A DNA stretch of 64,000 nucleotides from an uncultured Allomuricauda sp. Lineage in GTDB: Bacteria > Bacteroidota > Bacteroidia > Flavobacteriales > Flavobacteriaceae. Positions within the stretch are counted from its first letter, which is position 1; every line of letters starts with the position of its first letter. The stretch covers positions 124,001-188,000 of the forward strand of contig NZ_CANLYK010000004.1 in assembly GCF_947495325.1 (NCBI RefSeq), given 5' to 3'. The notes beneath the pieces are model-generated. The model ran no database searches and had not been told where the DNA came from. It was given only the letters and a program-made list of their open reading frames with translations. Below are positions 1 through 9,489 of this stretch, piece by piece. Made by a program: the position numbers and the translations under genes.

Positions 1-59
1 TTTATCATACCGATAGTACCTCCGGTATAGATAAGTAGAATGTTGGTCTTGTTTTGCAT
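1..59 (-). CDS. ansA: Type I L-asparaginase, N-terminal fragment (runs off window)
   Basis: Only the first 19 or so codons are present; the gene continues past the left edge. The visible peptide begins MQNKTNILLIYTGGTIGM. TGGTIGM is the first active-site signature of the asparaginase/glutaminase family, with the nucleophilic threonine, and its position this close to the N-terminus without a signal peptide fits the cytoplasmic type I enzyme. It converts asparagine to aspartate and ammonia. It lies 7 bp after tatD on the same strand, so the two are probably co-transcribed. The family call is firm for so short a piece; whether the rest of the gene is intact cannot be seen. Confidence 0.75.
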   Translation of the reverse strand, partial: MQNKTNILLIYTGGTIGMI

Positions 60-66
60 ACTAATT

Positions 67-834
67 CTAAATACCAAAAACCATTTTGGAGTTATCTGTC
101 GTTATTGAAGCTATATCCTCGAGCGTCTTATCATATATTAAAGCTAATTTTTCCAATACCTTAATTATATATGCACTTTCATTTCGTTTTCCGCGGTATG
201 GGACTGGTGCCAAGTAAGGCGAATCCGTTTCCAAAACAATATGTTTCAAATCAATATGTTTCAAAAATTGATCAATTTTTCCATTTTTAAATGTAGCAAC
301 TCCACCAATGCCCAACTTCATATTATAGGATATAGCTTGATGCGCCTGTTCCAAGGTTCCCGTAAAGCAATGAAAAATTCCATAGAGGCCTTCTCCTTTC
401 TCTTGTTCCAAAATCTCAAAAATCTCATCAAAAGATTCCCTACAATGAATTACTATGGGCAGCTTATATTTCTTTGCCAAACGTATTTGGTAGACAAACG
501 CTTCTTGTTGCTGCTTTAAAAAGGTTTTGTCCCAATATAAATCAATTCCTATTTCACCTACCGCGCAAAACTTTCTTTCCGATAGCAATTTTTCCACATG
601 GGACAACTCTTCCTTATAGTTTTCCTTCACATGGGTTGGGTGCAATCCCATCATTAAAAAAACATTGTCAGGATATTTGGTCTCCAAATCCAACATACTT
701 TGTGTATAGGTGGAATCAATTGCGGGAATAAAGAATCGCTCAACACCTAATTCCATAGCATTATTGATGACCTCATCGCGGTCATCATCAAAAGCTTCAC
801 TATATAAATGGGTATGTGTATCCGTTATTACCAT
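67..834 (-). CDS. tatD: TatD family metal-dependent deoxyribonuclease
   Basis: A 255-residue TIM-barrel hydrolase of the usual TatD length. Metal-binding signatures appear in order: DTHTHL near residue 5, GEIGID near 93 (the metal-bridging Glu), IHCRE near 129, FHCFTG near 155 and ETDSPYLAP near 203. Family members are metal-dependent 3'-5' exonucleases linked to DNA repair and quality control; flavobacterial copies are cytoplasmic, and no signal peptide is seen here. The gene is followed closely by an asparaginase gene. The divergent aspartic protease gene starts 37 bp away, so this short gap must hold both promoters. The exact substrate is not predictable. Confidence 0.93.
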   Translation of the reverse strand: MVITDTHTHLYSEAFDDDRDEVINNAMELGVERFFIPAIDSTYTQSMLDLETKYPDNVFLMMGLHPTHVKENYKEELSHVEKLLSERKFCAVGEIGIDLYWDKTFLKQQQEAFVYQIRLAKKYKLPIVIHCRESFDEIFEILEQEKGEGLYGIFHCFTGTLEQAHQAISYNMKLGIGGVATFKNGKIDQFLKHIDLKHIVLETDSPYLAPVPYRGKRNESAYIIKVLEKLALIYDKTLEDIASITTDNSKMVFGI

Positions 835-871
835 AAAGCAAAAATAGGTTTATCTTTAAGAAAAATTGTTG

Positions 872-1312
872 ATGAAATCCCTCAAAAAATTTCTGAAATC
901 CAAAAACTACCTCAGAATCCCCTTGGTTCTTACGGAAACCAACCATTTTGAAATTGCCGCCAAAATAAATGGAGTTTCTGGTCGATTCATTTTGGATACT
1001 GGAGCTTCCAATACCTGTGTTGGGATGGACAAAATTGATTTTTTTAAAATGATTTCTGAGGTTTCAGATATAAAAGCAGCAGGAGCTGGTGCAACCGAAA
1101 TGGAAACCTTGGTCTCTTCCAAAAATAAAATCCAAATTGGAGAATGGAAAAAAAGCAAGCAAAAAATAGTATTGTTCGATTTAGTCCATGTCAACGAAGC
1201 ATTAACCTCTCATAATTCCCTACCTGTAGATGGGATTATAGGTGGCGACATCCTTAAAAAAGGTAAGGCCATAATTGATTATGACAAAAAAAACCTTTAC
1301 TTAAAAAAGTAA
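872..1312 (+). CDS. Retropepsin-like (clan AA) aspartic protease
   Basis: A 146-residue protein carrying the single-lobe aspartic protease signature ILDTGASNT near residue 42, where the Asp of DTGA is catalytic, and a second conserved GIIGGDIL element near residue 123 that matches the Ile/Leu-Ile-Gly-Gly/Arg-Asp motif of clan AA. Such proteins act as dimers. There is no signal peptide or membrane segment, so it is probably cytoplasmic. I chose the ATG start at 872 over the in-frame TTG codons just upstream. The last codons overlap a hairpin that serves as terminator for the convergent odhB gene. Substrate unknown; the family is common and poorly studied in Flavobacteriia. Confidence 0.8.
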   Translation: MKSLKKFLKSKNYLRIPLVLTETNHFEIAAKINGVSGRFILDTGASNTCVGMDKIDFFKMISEVSDIKAAGAGATEMETLVSSKNKIQIGEWKKSKQKIVLFDLVHVNEALTSHNSLPVDGIIGGDILKKGKAIIDYDKKNLYLKK

Positions 1313-1315
1313 AGG
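1286..1315 (-). terminator. Rho-independent terminator of odhAB
   Basis: A perfect 9-bp stem (CCTTTACTT / AAGTAAAGG) with an AAAA loop is flanked on its left by a run of eight A, which reads as a U-run on the minus strand. It lies 27 bp after the odhB stop and overlaps the 3' end of the convergent protease gene. Confidence 0.7.
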
Positions 1316-1341
1316 CAATTGGTATTTAAAAAGCTTAGCTT

Positions 1342-2559
1342 TTAAAGCTCCAACGCTTTTTCCACATTGTCATTCATCAATAATTCTTCTGGACTCTCAA
1401 GAGCTTCTTTTACAGCAACCAAAAATCCTACAGATTCCTTCCCATCAATGATTCGGTGGTCGTATGAAAGTGCCACATACATAATAGGCGCAATGACCAC
1501 TTGACCATCTTTGGCAATTGGACGTTCCACAATATTGTGCATTCCTAAAATAGCACTCTGCGGTGGGTTAATAATAGGCGTGGACAGCATGGAACCAAAT
1601 ACTCCCCCATTTGTAATGGTAAAAGTCCCTCCTGTCATCTCATCTACGGTAATTTCACCTTCACGCGCTCTAATTGCCAATCGTTTTACCTCAGCTTCAA
1701 CGCCTCTAAACGTCAAGTTCTCGGCATTTCGAATAACGGGAACCATTAATCCTTTTGGGCCAGAAACCGCTATACTGATGTCGCAAAAATCATAGGACAA
1801 CATTTCCTTCCCATCAATCATAGAATTTACAGCTGGGTATAGTTCCAATGCACGAACAACAGCTTTAGTAAAAAAGGACATAAAGCCCAGACTTACTCCA
1901 TGCTTCTCTTTAAAGGTTTCCTTGTATTGTTTCCGTAATTCAAAGATTGGTGACATATCCACTTCATTGAAAGTGGTCAACATTGCGGTTTCATTCTTTG
2001 CCGAAACCAAACGTTCTGCCACTTTTCTGCGTAACATTGAAAGTTTGGAACGGGATTCCCCTCTACTTCCACCAGTTGGCGTACCCATTGAAGGAACAGC
2101 CTTAACTGCATCTTCTTTGGTTATGCGTCCATCTCTTCCTGTACCAGAAACAGCGGAAGGAGCTATTCCTTTTTCATCCAATATTTTTTTGGCCGCGGGA
2201 GAAGGACTACCAGAAGCATAGGTTTCTTTTTTAGCCTCAACTTTTGGTGCTTCAACCTTAGCGGGTTCTTTTTTATCCTCTTGCTTCTCCACAGCCGGTG
2301 CAGCTTCTCCTTCGGGTTTTGCTGCAGTGGTATCAATAAGGCAGACCACTTCACCAACGGCAACGGCATCACCCTCCTCTGCTTTTAAGGTTATGACCCC
2401 ACTTTCCTCAGCTGGAAGTTCCAACGTTGCCTTGTCCGAATCAACCTCAGCGATTGCCTGGTCTTTTTCTACATAGTCTCCATCTTGCACTAACCATTCT
2501 GCAATTTCAACCTCGGTTATGGACTCCCCCGGAGAGGGAACTTTCATTTCTAAAACCAT
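1342..2559 (-). CDS. odhB: 2-oxoglutarate dehydrogenase E2, dihydrolipoyllysine succinyltransferase
   Basis: A 405-residue E2 core subunit that transfers the succinyl group from lipoyl to CoA in the TCA cycle. Domains in order: one lipoyl domain (about residues 3-76, with the lipoylated Lys in [10 protein letters not shown] near 44), an Ala/Pro/Lys/Glu-rich flexible linker (about 80-115), a peripheral subunit-binding domain ([13 protein letters not shown], about 120-155) and the acyltransferase domain with the catalytic SYDHRIIDG near residue 373. One lipoyl domain is typical for the succinyl-type E2. It is 27 bp downstream of the E1 gene and surely in the same operon; the shared E3 (lipoamide dehydrogenase) gene is not in this window. 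Confidence 0.97.
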   Translation of the reverse strand: MVLEMKVPSPGESITEVEIAEWLVQDGDYVEKDQAIAEVDSDKATLELPAEESGVITLKAEEGDAVAVGEVVCLIDTTAAKPEGEAAPAVEKQEDKKEPAKVEAPKVEAKKETYASGSPSPAAKKILDEKGIAPSAVSGTGRDGRITKEDAVKAVPSMGTPTGGSRGESRSKLSMLRRKVAERLVSAKNETAMLTTFNEVDMSPIFELRKQYKETFKEKHGVSLGFMSFFTKAVVRALELYPAVNSMIDGKEMLSYDFCDISIAVSGPKGLMVPVIRNAENLTFRGVEAEVKRLAIRAREGEITVDEMTGGTFTITNGGVFGSMLSTPIINPPQSAILGMHNIVERPIAKDGQVVIAPIMYVALSYDHRIIDGKESVGFLVAVKEALESPEELLMNDNVEKALEL

Positions 2560-2586
2560 CTTATTTTAGTTTTATTCTTTTCTAAA

Positions 2587-5382
2587 TTAACTTCTTACCA
2601 TGTTGTCCTTGGTCTTATCAAAGACATATTCTATTACCTGTGCATGTCTGCGTTGCGAACGTACCGCACTACCAGCTGCTGGTGCCCCATAAAATCTTCT
2701 GGAGGCCACCCTAAAGTGTTTTGCTTCATCAAAATGCATCAACAGATGACCCCAAGCACCCATATTTCTTGGTTCTTCTTGCGCCCAGACCAAATCGTTT
2801 GCATTTTTATATTTTTTGATGGTGCTTTGTATTTCTTTTGTTGGCAATGGGAACAATTGTTCCAACCGAACCAAAGCAACATCATCTCTTTTCAATTCCT
2901 CTTTTTTATCCAACAGGTCATAATAAAACTTCCCTGTGCAGAACACCAAGGTTTTAACTTTGGATGCAACGGCCTTTTTATCATCAATCAACGTCTGGAA
3001 ACTTCCGCTCGCCATTTCCTCTTTGGTCGATAAGACTTTTGGATGCCGTAAAAGACTCTTTGGTGTAAAGACAATCAAAGGTTTTCTAAAATCAGCTTTC
3101 ATTTGTCTTCGTAACAAATGGAACATGTTTGCCGGAGTAGTAACATCGGCCACGTACATATTGTCCTTTGCACATAATTGAAGATATCTTTCCATTCGCG
3201 CTGATGAATGCTCCGCACCCTGACCTTCATATCCATGGGGCAACAATAACACCAAACCATTTTGAAGCTTCCATTTGTCCTCTGCCGATGAAAGGTATTG
3301 ATCAATGATTATTTGTGCCCCATTACTGAAGTCTCCAAATTGTGCTTCCCAAATAGTCAAAGTTTTTGGGCTTGCCATGGCATATCCATAATCAAATCCC
3401 ATAACCGCATACTCTGAAAGTAAGGAATTATAGATATGGAACTTCCCATTTTGATTTTCCCCTAGCTCATTCAATAGAGTGATCTCTTCCTCATGCATTT
3501 CGGTTTTAATCACAGCATGACGATGTGAAAACGTTCCACGCTCCACATCCTGCCCTGACATCCTAACATCATACCCCTCTTCAATCAACGAACCATAAGC
3601 CAAGAGTTCTCCCATTGCCCAGTCCAATTGATTATCTTCAAAATACATTTTATTTCGTGCTCCAACCAATCGTTCCAGTTTTCTAAGGAATTTCTTTCCT
3701 TCTGGAAGACCCGTAATACTTTTTGCCACCTCATCCAGTTTTTTAAGCTGGTACGAAGTATCAATAGCACTTAACATGGCATCTTCTGCAACTTGACCAA
3801 AACCTTCCCATTCATCTTGCATGAAGGGTGTAATTCTGGTTTTCTCAACCTTTCGAGAATCCAATAAGTTTTCTTCTAGATTTTTCTTGTATTCAAGCTC
3901 CAGATTTTTTACGAAATCCTTATCGATTACTCCCTGTGCAATAAGCTTTTCGGCATAAATATCCCTTGGGTTTGGGTGTTTGGAAATAGATTTATATAAT
4001 AAGGGCTGTGTGAATTTGGGTTCATCACCTTCATTATGTCCATATTTCCGATATCCCAATAAATCTAAAAAGACATCTCTTTTATAACGCATGCGATATT
4101 CCAAAGCAAATGTTGCTGCGTGCACAACGGCTTCAGCATCATCTGCATTAACATGCAAAACAGGCGAAAGGGTGACCTTGCCTACATCTGTACAATAGGT
4201 AGATGAGCGTGCATCCAGATAATTTGTTGTAAATCCTATTTGATTATTGACTACTATATGTATGGTTCCTCCGGTGCGATATCCATCCAAACGGGCCATT
4301 TGTATTATTTCATAAGCAATACCCTGCCCTGCAAAAGCTGCATCCCCATGCACCAAAATTGGTAGTACTTCTGATATGTTTTCTTGATGGTCTCTATCTT
4401 GTTTTGCCCTAGTAATTCCTTCAACAATAGAATTTACGGTTTCTAAATGGGATGGGTTTGGGGCGATGTTCATATTGACCATTTTTCCTGAATCGGTCTC
4501 CCGCATTGAAGTCCATCCCAAATGGTATTTTACATCTCCATCGAAGATGGCCTCTTCATAATCCTTGCCATCAAACTCGCTGAAAATATCTTTTGGTGAC
4601 TTACCAAAAATATTGGTAAGAACACTCAATCGCCCACGGTGTGCCATTCCCATGACAAACTGTTTTACTCCCGCATCTGCCGCCTTTTCAATAATTACAT
4701 CCAAAGCTGGGATAAGTGACTCTCCTCCTTCAAGCGAAAATCGTTTCTGGCCAACATATTTGGTATGTAAAAAGCTTTCAAAAGAAACGGCTTCGTTAAG
4801 TTTTCTAAGAATATTTTTCTTTTCCTCTGGGGAAAAGTTTGGATGATTGTCGTTTACATTTAACCACTCCTGAATCCACTGGATACGCTCGGGAGTACGA
4901 ATGTACATATACTCAACCCCAATGGCATCACAATATATCCGTTCTAAATGTGCTATGATTTTTTTCAATGAGCTTGACCCAATCCCTATGATCTTGCCTG
5001 CATCAAAAACTGTTTCCATATCCTCTTGGGCCAGCCCAAAATTGGAAATGTCCAAACTAGGAATATACTTTCTTCGTTCTCTTACTGGGTTTGTTTGGGT
5101 AAAGAGATGCCCCCGTGAACGGTACCCATCAATTAATCGGATTACCTGAAATTCTTTTTGTAACGACTGGGGGATTTCAATTTCCTGTCCGTTGGCAAGT
5201 GTCAATGCGCCATTTTCGCTGGATAAATCCAACTCATCCAAGGAACTTTCCAGACCAAAATCAAATCCTTGAAAAAAAGCCTTCCAACTTGGCTCCAGAC
5301 TATCAGGACTCTTAAGATATTTATCATATAACTCCGCAAAAAATGAAGTGTGCGCAGCATTTAAAAAGGAATATTTATCCAT
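2587..5382 (-). CDS. sucA: 2-oxoglutarate dehydrogenase E1 component
   Basis: A 931-residue thiamine-diphosphate enzyme that decarboxylates 2-oxoglutarate and succinylates the lipoyl group of OdhB. The N-terminus has the short E1o-specific helix that contacts the E2/E3 core (HTSFFAELYDKYL). The ThDP site is seen as AHRGRLSVLTN near residue 247 and the GDA...NN motif (GDAAFAGQG to VVNNQIGF, about 345-385). The pyrimidine-binding half carries FSHRHAV, WEAQFGDF and GQGAEHSSARMERYL. Length matches the family. It is the first gene of an odhA-odhB operon. Just upstream, a strong -7 box overlaps a perfect palindrome, suggesting repressor control. Confidence 0.97.
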   Translation of the reverse strand: MDKYSFLNAAHTSFFAELYDKYLKSPDSLEPSWKAFFQGFDFGLESSLDELDLSSENGALTLANGQEIEIPQSLQKEFQVIRLIDGYRSRGHLFTQTNPVRERRKYIPSLDISNFGLAQEDMETVFDAGKIIGIGSSSLKKIIAHLERIYCDAIGVEYMYIRTPERIQWIQEWLNVNDNHPNFSPEEKKNILRKLNEAVSFESFLHTKYVGQKRFSLEGGESLIPALDVIIEKAADAGVKQFVMGMAHRGRLSVLTNIFGKSPKDIFSEFDGKDYEEAIFDGDVKYHLGWTSMRETDSGKMVNMNIAPNPSHLETVNSIVEGITRAKQDRDHQENISEVLPILVHGDAAFAGQGIAYEIIQMARLDGYRTGGTIHIVVNNQIGFTTNYLDARSSTYCTDVGKVTLSPVLHVNADDAEAVVHAATFALEYRMRYKRDVFLDLLGYRKYGHNEGDEPKFTQPLLYKSISKHPNPRDIYAEKLIAQGVIDKDFVKNLELEYKKNLEENLLDSRKVEKTRITPFMQDEWEGFGQVAEDAMLSAIDTSYQLKKLDEVAKSITGLPEGKKFLRKLERLVGARNKMYFEDNQLDWAMGELLAYGSLIEEGYDVRMSGQDVERGTFSHRHAVIKTEMHEEEITLLNELGENQNGKFHIYNSLLSEYAVMGFDYGYAMASPKTLTIWEAQFGDFSNGAQIIIDQYLSSAEDKWKLQNGLVLLLPHGYEGQGAEHSSARMERYLQLCAKDNMYVADVTTPANMFHLLRRQMKADFRKPLIVFTPKSLLRHPKVLSTKEEMASGSFQTLIDDKKAVASKVKTLVFCTGKFYYDLLDKKEELKRDDVALVRLEQLFPLPTKEIQSTIKKYKNANDLVWAQEEPRNMGAWGHLLMHFDEAKHFRVASRRFYGAPAAGSAVRSQRRHAQVIEYVFDKTKDNMVRS

Positions 5383-5402
5383 TGATAGTTTTTAGCTAAA
5401 AC

Positions 5403-5427
5403 TTGTCTAAAAATTTAGACAAAAATA
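5403..5427 (-). promoter_or_regulatory. odhA promoter -7 box overlapped by a palindromic operator
   Basis: Read on the minus strand, TATTTTTG (5427 to 5420) matches the Bacteroidota -7 box TAnnTTTG. It overlaps a perfect inverted repeat with 8-bp arms TTGTCTAA / TTAGACAA and a 4-nt centre at 5403-5422. The palindrome covers the expected transcription start, about 20-40 nt before the sucA ATG, which is where a repressor would block initiation. The protein that binds is unknown. Confidence 0.5.
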
Positions 5428-5480
5428 CAATAAATACAATAGGCAGATAAACAAACTCGGGCATATTTCACAATAAGCCC

Positions 5481-5837
5481 TCAAGATGTAAATTTATTCT
5501 TGAACCATACTTTTTGCCATTCTCTTTTTAGCAACAAGAAGCATACTTCCTCAGAAACATCAACAATATCCAATGATTTTAGCTCAGTTATTTTATGCTC
5601 AGGAATATCTACAATATATAGCAGGTTCTGATATTCCGGAATATTTTCCAACAGCAGGAAGTAAATTTTCTCCTTTAGGGTATCCTTCAGTTCAGCTGGC
5701 CCAACATCCATTGAAAAAGATAACCTGACATTGGCAAGCTCAAAGTCTTTTTTCAATTGCAACAACAGGTTTTTGTATAGCATTTCCTTTTGGGCTACTT
5801 CCAAAACTTCCATACTGTTATTAAAATTGGTCAACAT
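5481..5837 (-). CDS. Conserved hypothetical protein, 118 aa
   Basis: I do not recognise a named family. The product is a soluble-looking alpha/beta protein of 118 residues without signal peptide, membrane segment or metal-binding motif. The start is ambiguous: the first Met reads MLTNFNNSMEVLEV, and the internal MEVLEV Met nine codons later is also possible. It sits 29 bp after the secreted amidohydrolase gene on the same strand, so it is probably the last gene of that unit. No function can be assigned. Confidence 0.6.
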   Translation of the reverse strand: MLTNFNNSMEVLEVAQKEMLYKNLLLQLKKDFELANVRLSFSMDVGPAELKDTLKEKIYFLLLENIPEYQNLLYIVDIPEHKITELKSLDIVDVSEEVCFLLLKREWQKVWFKNKFTS

Positions 5838-5866
5838 AAGGTATGAACGAACAACTTCTTGAAAAC

Positions 5867-7144
5867 TTATTCCGATTTAAATATTTGTCCCTCTTTCATA
5901 ACAAAGACAACATTTTCAAGGGTATCTACATTATCTACAGGGTTTTCATCAACGGCAATAATATCTGCCAAAAAGCCTTCTTTTAATTGACCAAGATTGT
6001 CTCCCATGCCTAAAAGTGTTGCGTTTGTAATCGTAGCTGATTTCAAGGCTTTCATTATAGGCATTCCTACTTCAACCATATAACCAAACTCCTTGGCATT
6101 GAGCCCATGCGGAAATACACCCGCATCCGTGCCAAAAGCAATGGGCACTCCCTTTTTATAGGCCTTTGCAAATGTGCTTTGGATAAGAGGACCTATTTCG
6201 CTTGCTTTTTTGGCAACCACCTCTGGAAAGTATCCAGGAATCTTTGCTTTTTCCGCTACTTGTTTGCCTGCGGTAATAGTGGGCACTAAATATGAATTGT
6301 ACTGTACCATTAAATCCATAGTTTCCTCGCTCATCAAGGTTCCGTGCTCAATGGTCTTGATACCCCCTTTTACTGCCCGTTGCATTCCCTCATCGCCATG
6401 CGCATGTGCCGCGGTAAGCATATTATAATCTTTCGCAGTCTCTGTTATGGCCTTAATTTCTTCAATGGTAAACTGCGGATTCTGACCACTTTTGGCAACA
6501 CTCAACACACCCCCAGTTGCAGTTATTTTTATGACATCCGCTCCATTTTTATACCGCTGTCTCACAGCTTTCTTTCCATCTTCCGGCGAATTGACAACAC
6601 CTTCTTTTGGACCAGGATCTCCTATCAAAACATTTTTCATGCCATTGGTCGGGTCTGCATGACCCCCTGTGGTAGCTATAGATTTTCCCGCCGTAAAAAT
6701 TCTCGGGCCTACTACAGTCCCTTTATTGATAGCATTTCGGAGTGCAATATTGACGCCTGTCCCACCTAGGTCACGTACTGTTGTAAATCCTGCCATTAAC
6801 GTTTTTTTTGCATATACCGTTGATTGAAATGCCACATCAGCTTCATTTAGCGTATACCTTTGAACATACGATTGCGGATTGGATTCACTTTCTATGTGCA
6901 CATGCATGTCTATAAATCCAGGAAGTATTGTTTTGTCTTTTAAATCGACAATAACAGCTTCAGCATTTCCGGTTTGATAACCGTTCAGAATGGATTTTAT
7001 GCTTTTCCCGGAAACTACTATTGTTTTTTCTGATAGGACTTTTCCAGATTTAACATCAACAATATGGCCACAATGGAGATAGGTTTCTTGTGCAAAAAGA
7101 ATTGAACTGGATAATAGAACTAAAAATAGAATGCTGTTTTTCAT
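5867..7144 (-). CDS. Secreted amidohydrolase (imidazolonepropionase/prolidase-like)
   Basis: A 425-residue binuclear-metal amidohydrolase. The start is set at the Met that opens a clear signal peptide (MKNSILFLVLLSSSILFAQ); an upstream in-frame Met would add a non-signal extension and is rejected. Metal ligands are visible: DMHVHIE (HxH on strand 1, near residue 80), VIKITATGG (the lysine usually carbamylated, near 207), the histidines of AAHAHG (near 245) and IEHGT (near 265), and FGTDAGVFPHG (Asp, near 338). The closest relatives are secreted Xaa-Pro dipeptidase-like or amidohydrolase-1 enzymes, so a role in periplasmic peptide or amide turnover is likely, but the substrate is unknown. Confidence 0.85.
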   Translation of the reverse strand: MKNSILFLVLLSSSILFAQETYLHCGHIVDVKSGKVLSEKTIVVSGKSIKSILNGYQTGNAEAVIVDLKDKTILPGFIDMHVHIESESNPQSYVQRYTLNEADVAFQSTVYAKKTLMAGFTTVRDLGGTGVNIALRNAINKGTVVGPRIFTAGKSIATTGGHADPTNGMKNVLIGDPGPKEGVVNSPEDGKKAVRQRYKNGADVIKITATGGVLSVAKSGQNPQFTIEEIKAITETAKDYNMLTAAHAHGDEGMQRAVKGGIKTIEHGTLMSEETMDLMVQYNSYLVPTITAGKQVAEKAKIPGYFPEVVAKKASEIGPLIQSTFAKAYKKGVPIAFGTDAGVFPHGLNAKEFGYMVEVGMPIMKALKSATITNATLLGMGDNLGQLKEGFLADIIAVDENPVDNVDTLENVVFVMKEGQIFKSE

Positions 7145-7229
7145 GTTTGAGTTAGTTGAATATATTCTTAAAAATAAGCATACATTCCAGTATTGCAATA
7201 CAACAAGACTTATTTGATGAGTGGTAAAT

Positions 7230-7258
7230 AAAAAGCCCGTCAAATGGACAGGCTTTCT
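7230..7258 (-). terminator. Rho-independent terminator after galE
   Basis: A 10-bp stem (AAAGCCCGTC / GACAGGCTTT, one G-U type mismatch) with a 5-nt loop precedes a T-rich stretch when read on the minus strand. It lies 23 bp after the galE stop codon and separates the galE unit from the amidohydrolase unit. Confidence 0.7.
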
Positions 7259-7280
7259 TTAGTCTTTTAAATATAGTTTT

Positions 7281-8297
7281 TCAACTTCTTATTTTTTGTT
7301 CCCAGTTCCATGCGGACCTCATGGAATCATCTAATGTGGATTCAGCTTTCCAGCCTAATATTTCATTTGCCTTTCTGGTATCAGCATAAGCCATTGCATC
7401 ATCTCCAGGTCTTTTATCCACTATGCGGTAGTTTAGTTTTGTCCCTGATACTCTTTCGAAGCTTTCAATCACTTCCAAAACTGTATTTCCATCGCCTGTC
7501 CCTAAATTGTAAAACTCAAAATTCGATTCATTTTTGCTATCCAGAAGCCTTCTTAATGCAGTAACATGCGCTTTAGCCAAATCAACAACATTGATATAGT
7601 CCCTAACACAAGTACCATCTTTTGTAGGCCAATCTCCACCAAATACGCTCAACTCATCTCGTAAACCCATCGCAGTTTGGGTAATATATGGAACCAGATT
7701 TTGCGGAACCCCTAAAGGCAATTCCCCAATTTCTGCTGATGGGTGTGCACCTACGGGGTTGAAATACCTCAATGAAATTACTGAAAGGTTAGTATTGACC
7801 TTACATACATCCTTCAAAATCTCTTCACCTATTTTTTTTGTATTTCCATATGGTGATTCTGCAGGCATTAAAGGTAAATCTTCTGACATTGGTCTGTTAT
7901 CCAATCTTCCATATACCGTTCTGGAAGAGCTAAAAATAAAATTAGCCTTATCCATCGCTATCATCTCTTTAAGCACATATACCAAAGCGCCAACATTGTT
8001 CTCATAATACAAAAGTGGATTCTCAACACTTTCGCCAACCGCTTTGCTAGCTGCAAAATGTATCACCCCATCAATATCCTTATATCTCTTGAAAAAATCT
8101 TGAACTTTGGATTTTTCCCGTAGATCCAATTTTTCAAAAATGGGTCTAACACCTGTAATTGCTTCGATTCCATCCAGCACTTTTTCAGAAGAATTGGAAA
8201 GATCGTCAATTACTATGACCTCATAGCCTACATTTTGTAGCTCAACAACAGTATGGGAGCCGATAAATCCCAAACCTCCGGTAACAAGTATTTTCAT
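7281..8297 (-). CDS. galE: UDP-glucose 4-epimerase
   Basis: A 338-residue short-chain dehydrogenase/reductase-type epimerase that interconverts UDP-glucose and UDP-galactose. The NAD-binding GGLGFIGSHT loop starts at residue 7, DDLSNS near 31 binds the adenosine ribose, and the catalytic Ser...YxxxK set is seen as FSSSRTVYG and SPYGNTKK (near 122-154). SLRYFNPVGAHPSAEIGE is the GalE-specific substrate loop. The length matches GalE. It starts 2 bp after the aminotransferase gene stop, so the two form an operon for nucleotide-sugar synthesis, fitting the LPS-related waaA gene that is divergent from them. Confidence 0.95.
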   Translation of the reverse strand: MKILVTGGLGFIGSHTVVELQNVGYEVIVIDDLSNSSEKVLDGIEAITGVRPIFEKLDLREKSKVQDFFKRYKDIDGVIHFAASKAVGESVENPLLYYENNVGALVYVLKEMIAMDKANFIFSSSRTVYGRLDNRPMSEDLPLMPAESPYGNTKKIGEEILKDVCKVNTNLSVISLRYFNPVGAHPSAEIGELPLGVPQNLVPYITQTAMGLRDELSVFGGDWPTKDGTCVRDYINVVDLAKAHVTALRRLLDSKNESNFEFYNLGTGDGNTVLEVIESFERVSGTKLNYRIVDKRPGDDAMAYADTRKANEILGWKAESTLDDSMRSAWNWEQKIRS

Positions 8298-8299
8298 GG

Positions 8300-9454
8300 T
8301 TATTTATTTATGAACTCAATGACCAGCTTGGTTATAAATTCAATCTGTTCATCATCTAGTTCTGTGTGCATGGGAAGCGAGATTACCTCTTCGACCAATT
8401 CATTAGTCACTGGAAAATCTTCCTCCTTGTAGCGCTCATCCACATAAGCCTTTTGTTTATGCAAAGGAATTGGATAATATACCCCACATGGAACGCCATT
8501 TTCATTTAAATGTTGTGCTAATTTGTCTCTTTTTTCGTTCAAAATCCGAAGAGTATATTGATGAAATACATGACAATCACAAGAATCACAAATACCTTCA
8601 CAGCCACTGACCATTTTTGGAGTCACAATATTCGGTTCACCTTCAAAGAACTTGGAATACTTCTTTGCCGCCTCTCTTCGTTTCTCATTATAAACATCTA
8701 GATTCGGAAGTTTTGCCCGCAAAATAGCTGCCTGCATAGAATCTAATCGAGAATTAACTCCAACCACATCATGATGGTATCTTTTATACATTCCATGGTT
8801 CACTATTCCCCGAATTGTATGGGCTAAATCATCATCATTGGTGAAAATAGCACCTCCATCCCCGTAACACCCCAAATTTTTAGATGGAAAGAAAGAGGTA
8901 GATGCCACATGGCCCATAGTTCCTGCTTTTTGTTTTTTTCCATTTTGGAATGTATGTGTAGCTCCAATGGCCTGGGCATTATCTTCAATTACGTACAGAT
9001 TATGCTTTTCTGCCAATTCCATAATGGCATCCATATTGGCACATTGCCCAAAAAGATGCACTGGAACTATCGCTTTTGTTCTTGGTGTAATTGCCTTTTC
9101 AATTGCACTTATGTCAATATTAAAAGTATCAATTTCAACATCAACTAAAACTGGTGTAAGATTTAACAACGCAATTACCTCCACCGTAGCCGCGAAAGTA
9201 AAGTCTGCAGTTATTACTTCATCACCAGGTTCCAATCCAAGGCCCATCATACAAATTTGAAGAGCGTCCGTGCCATTCGCACATGGAATTACATGTTTCA
9301 CCCCAAGATATTCTTCGAGTTCTTTTTGAAAAGCATGTACTTGAGGCCCATTTATAAATGCTGTGGAATCAAGGACTTCTGAAATGGAGGTATTCACCTG
9401 GTTTTTTATGCCCTCGTATTGACCCTTAAGGTCAACCATCTGTATTTTTTTCAT
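8300..9454 (-). CDS. DegT/DnrJ/EryC1/StrS family sugar aminotransferase
   Basis: A 384-residue PLP-dependent aminotransferase of the nucleotide-sugar type. CANGTDALQI near residue 58 binds the PLP phosphate, EDNAQAIGA near 156 supplies the Asp to the pyridine nitrogen, and SFFPSKNLGCYGDGG near 188 carries the Schiff-base lysine. The family makes amino sugars for O-antigen or glycan synthesis. A small cysteine-rich insert (CEGICDSCDCH, near residue 284) lies before the C-terminal part; related flavobacterial proteins appear to share it, so it may bind metal. It is the first gene in the pair with galE. The exact sugar is unknown. Confidence 0.88.
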   Translation of the reverse strand: MKKIQMVDLKGQYEGIKNQVNTSISEVLDSTAFINGPQVHAFQKELEEYLGVKHVIPCANGTDALQICMMGLGLEPGDEVITADFTFAATVEVIALLNLTPVLVDVEIDTFNIDISAIEKAITPRTKAIVPVHLFGQCANMDAIMELAEKHNLYVIEDNAQAIGATHTFQNGKKQKAGTMGHVASTSFFPSKNLGCYGDGGAIFTNDDDLAHTIRGIVNHGMYKRYHHDVVGVNSRLDSMQAAILRAKLPNLDVYNEKRREAAKKYSKFFEGEPNIVTPKMVSGCEGICDSCDCHVFHQYTLRILNEKRDKLAQHLNENGVPCGVYYPIPLHKQKAYVDERYKEEDFPVTNELVEEVISLPMHTELDDEQIEFITKLVIEFINK

Positions 9455-9489
9455 TCAAATGAATTATCCCACAAAATTAAGAAATTAAG

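Noticed and set aside
7145-7243. Longer frame for the secreted amidohydrolase
   Set aside because: It would bury the signal peptide behind 33 residues and overlap the presumed promoter and galE terminator region.
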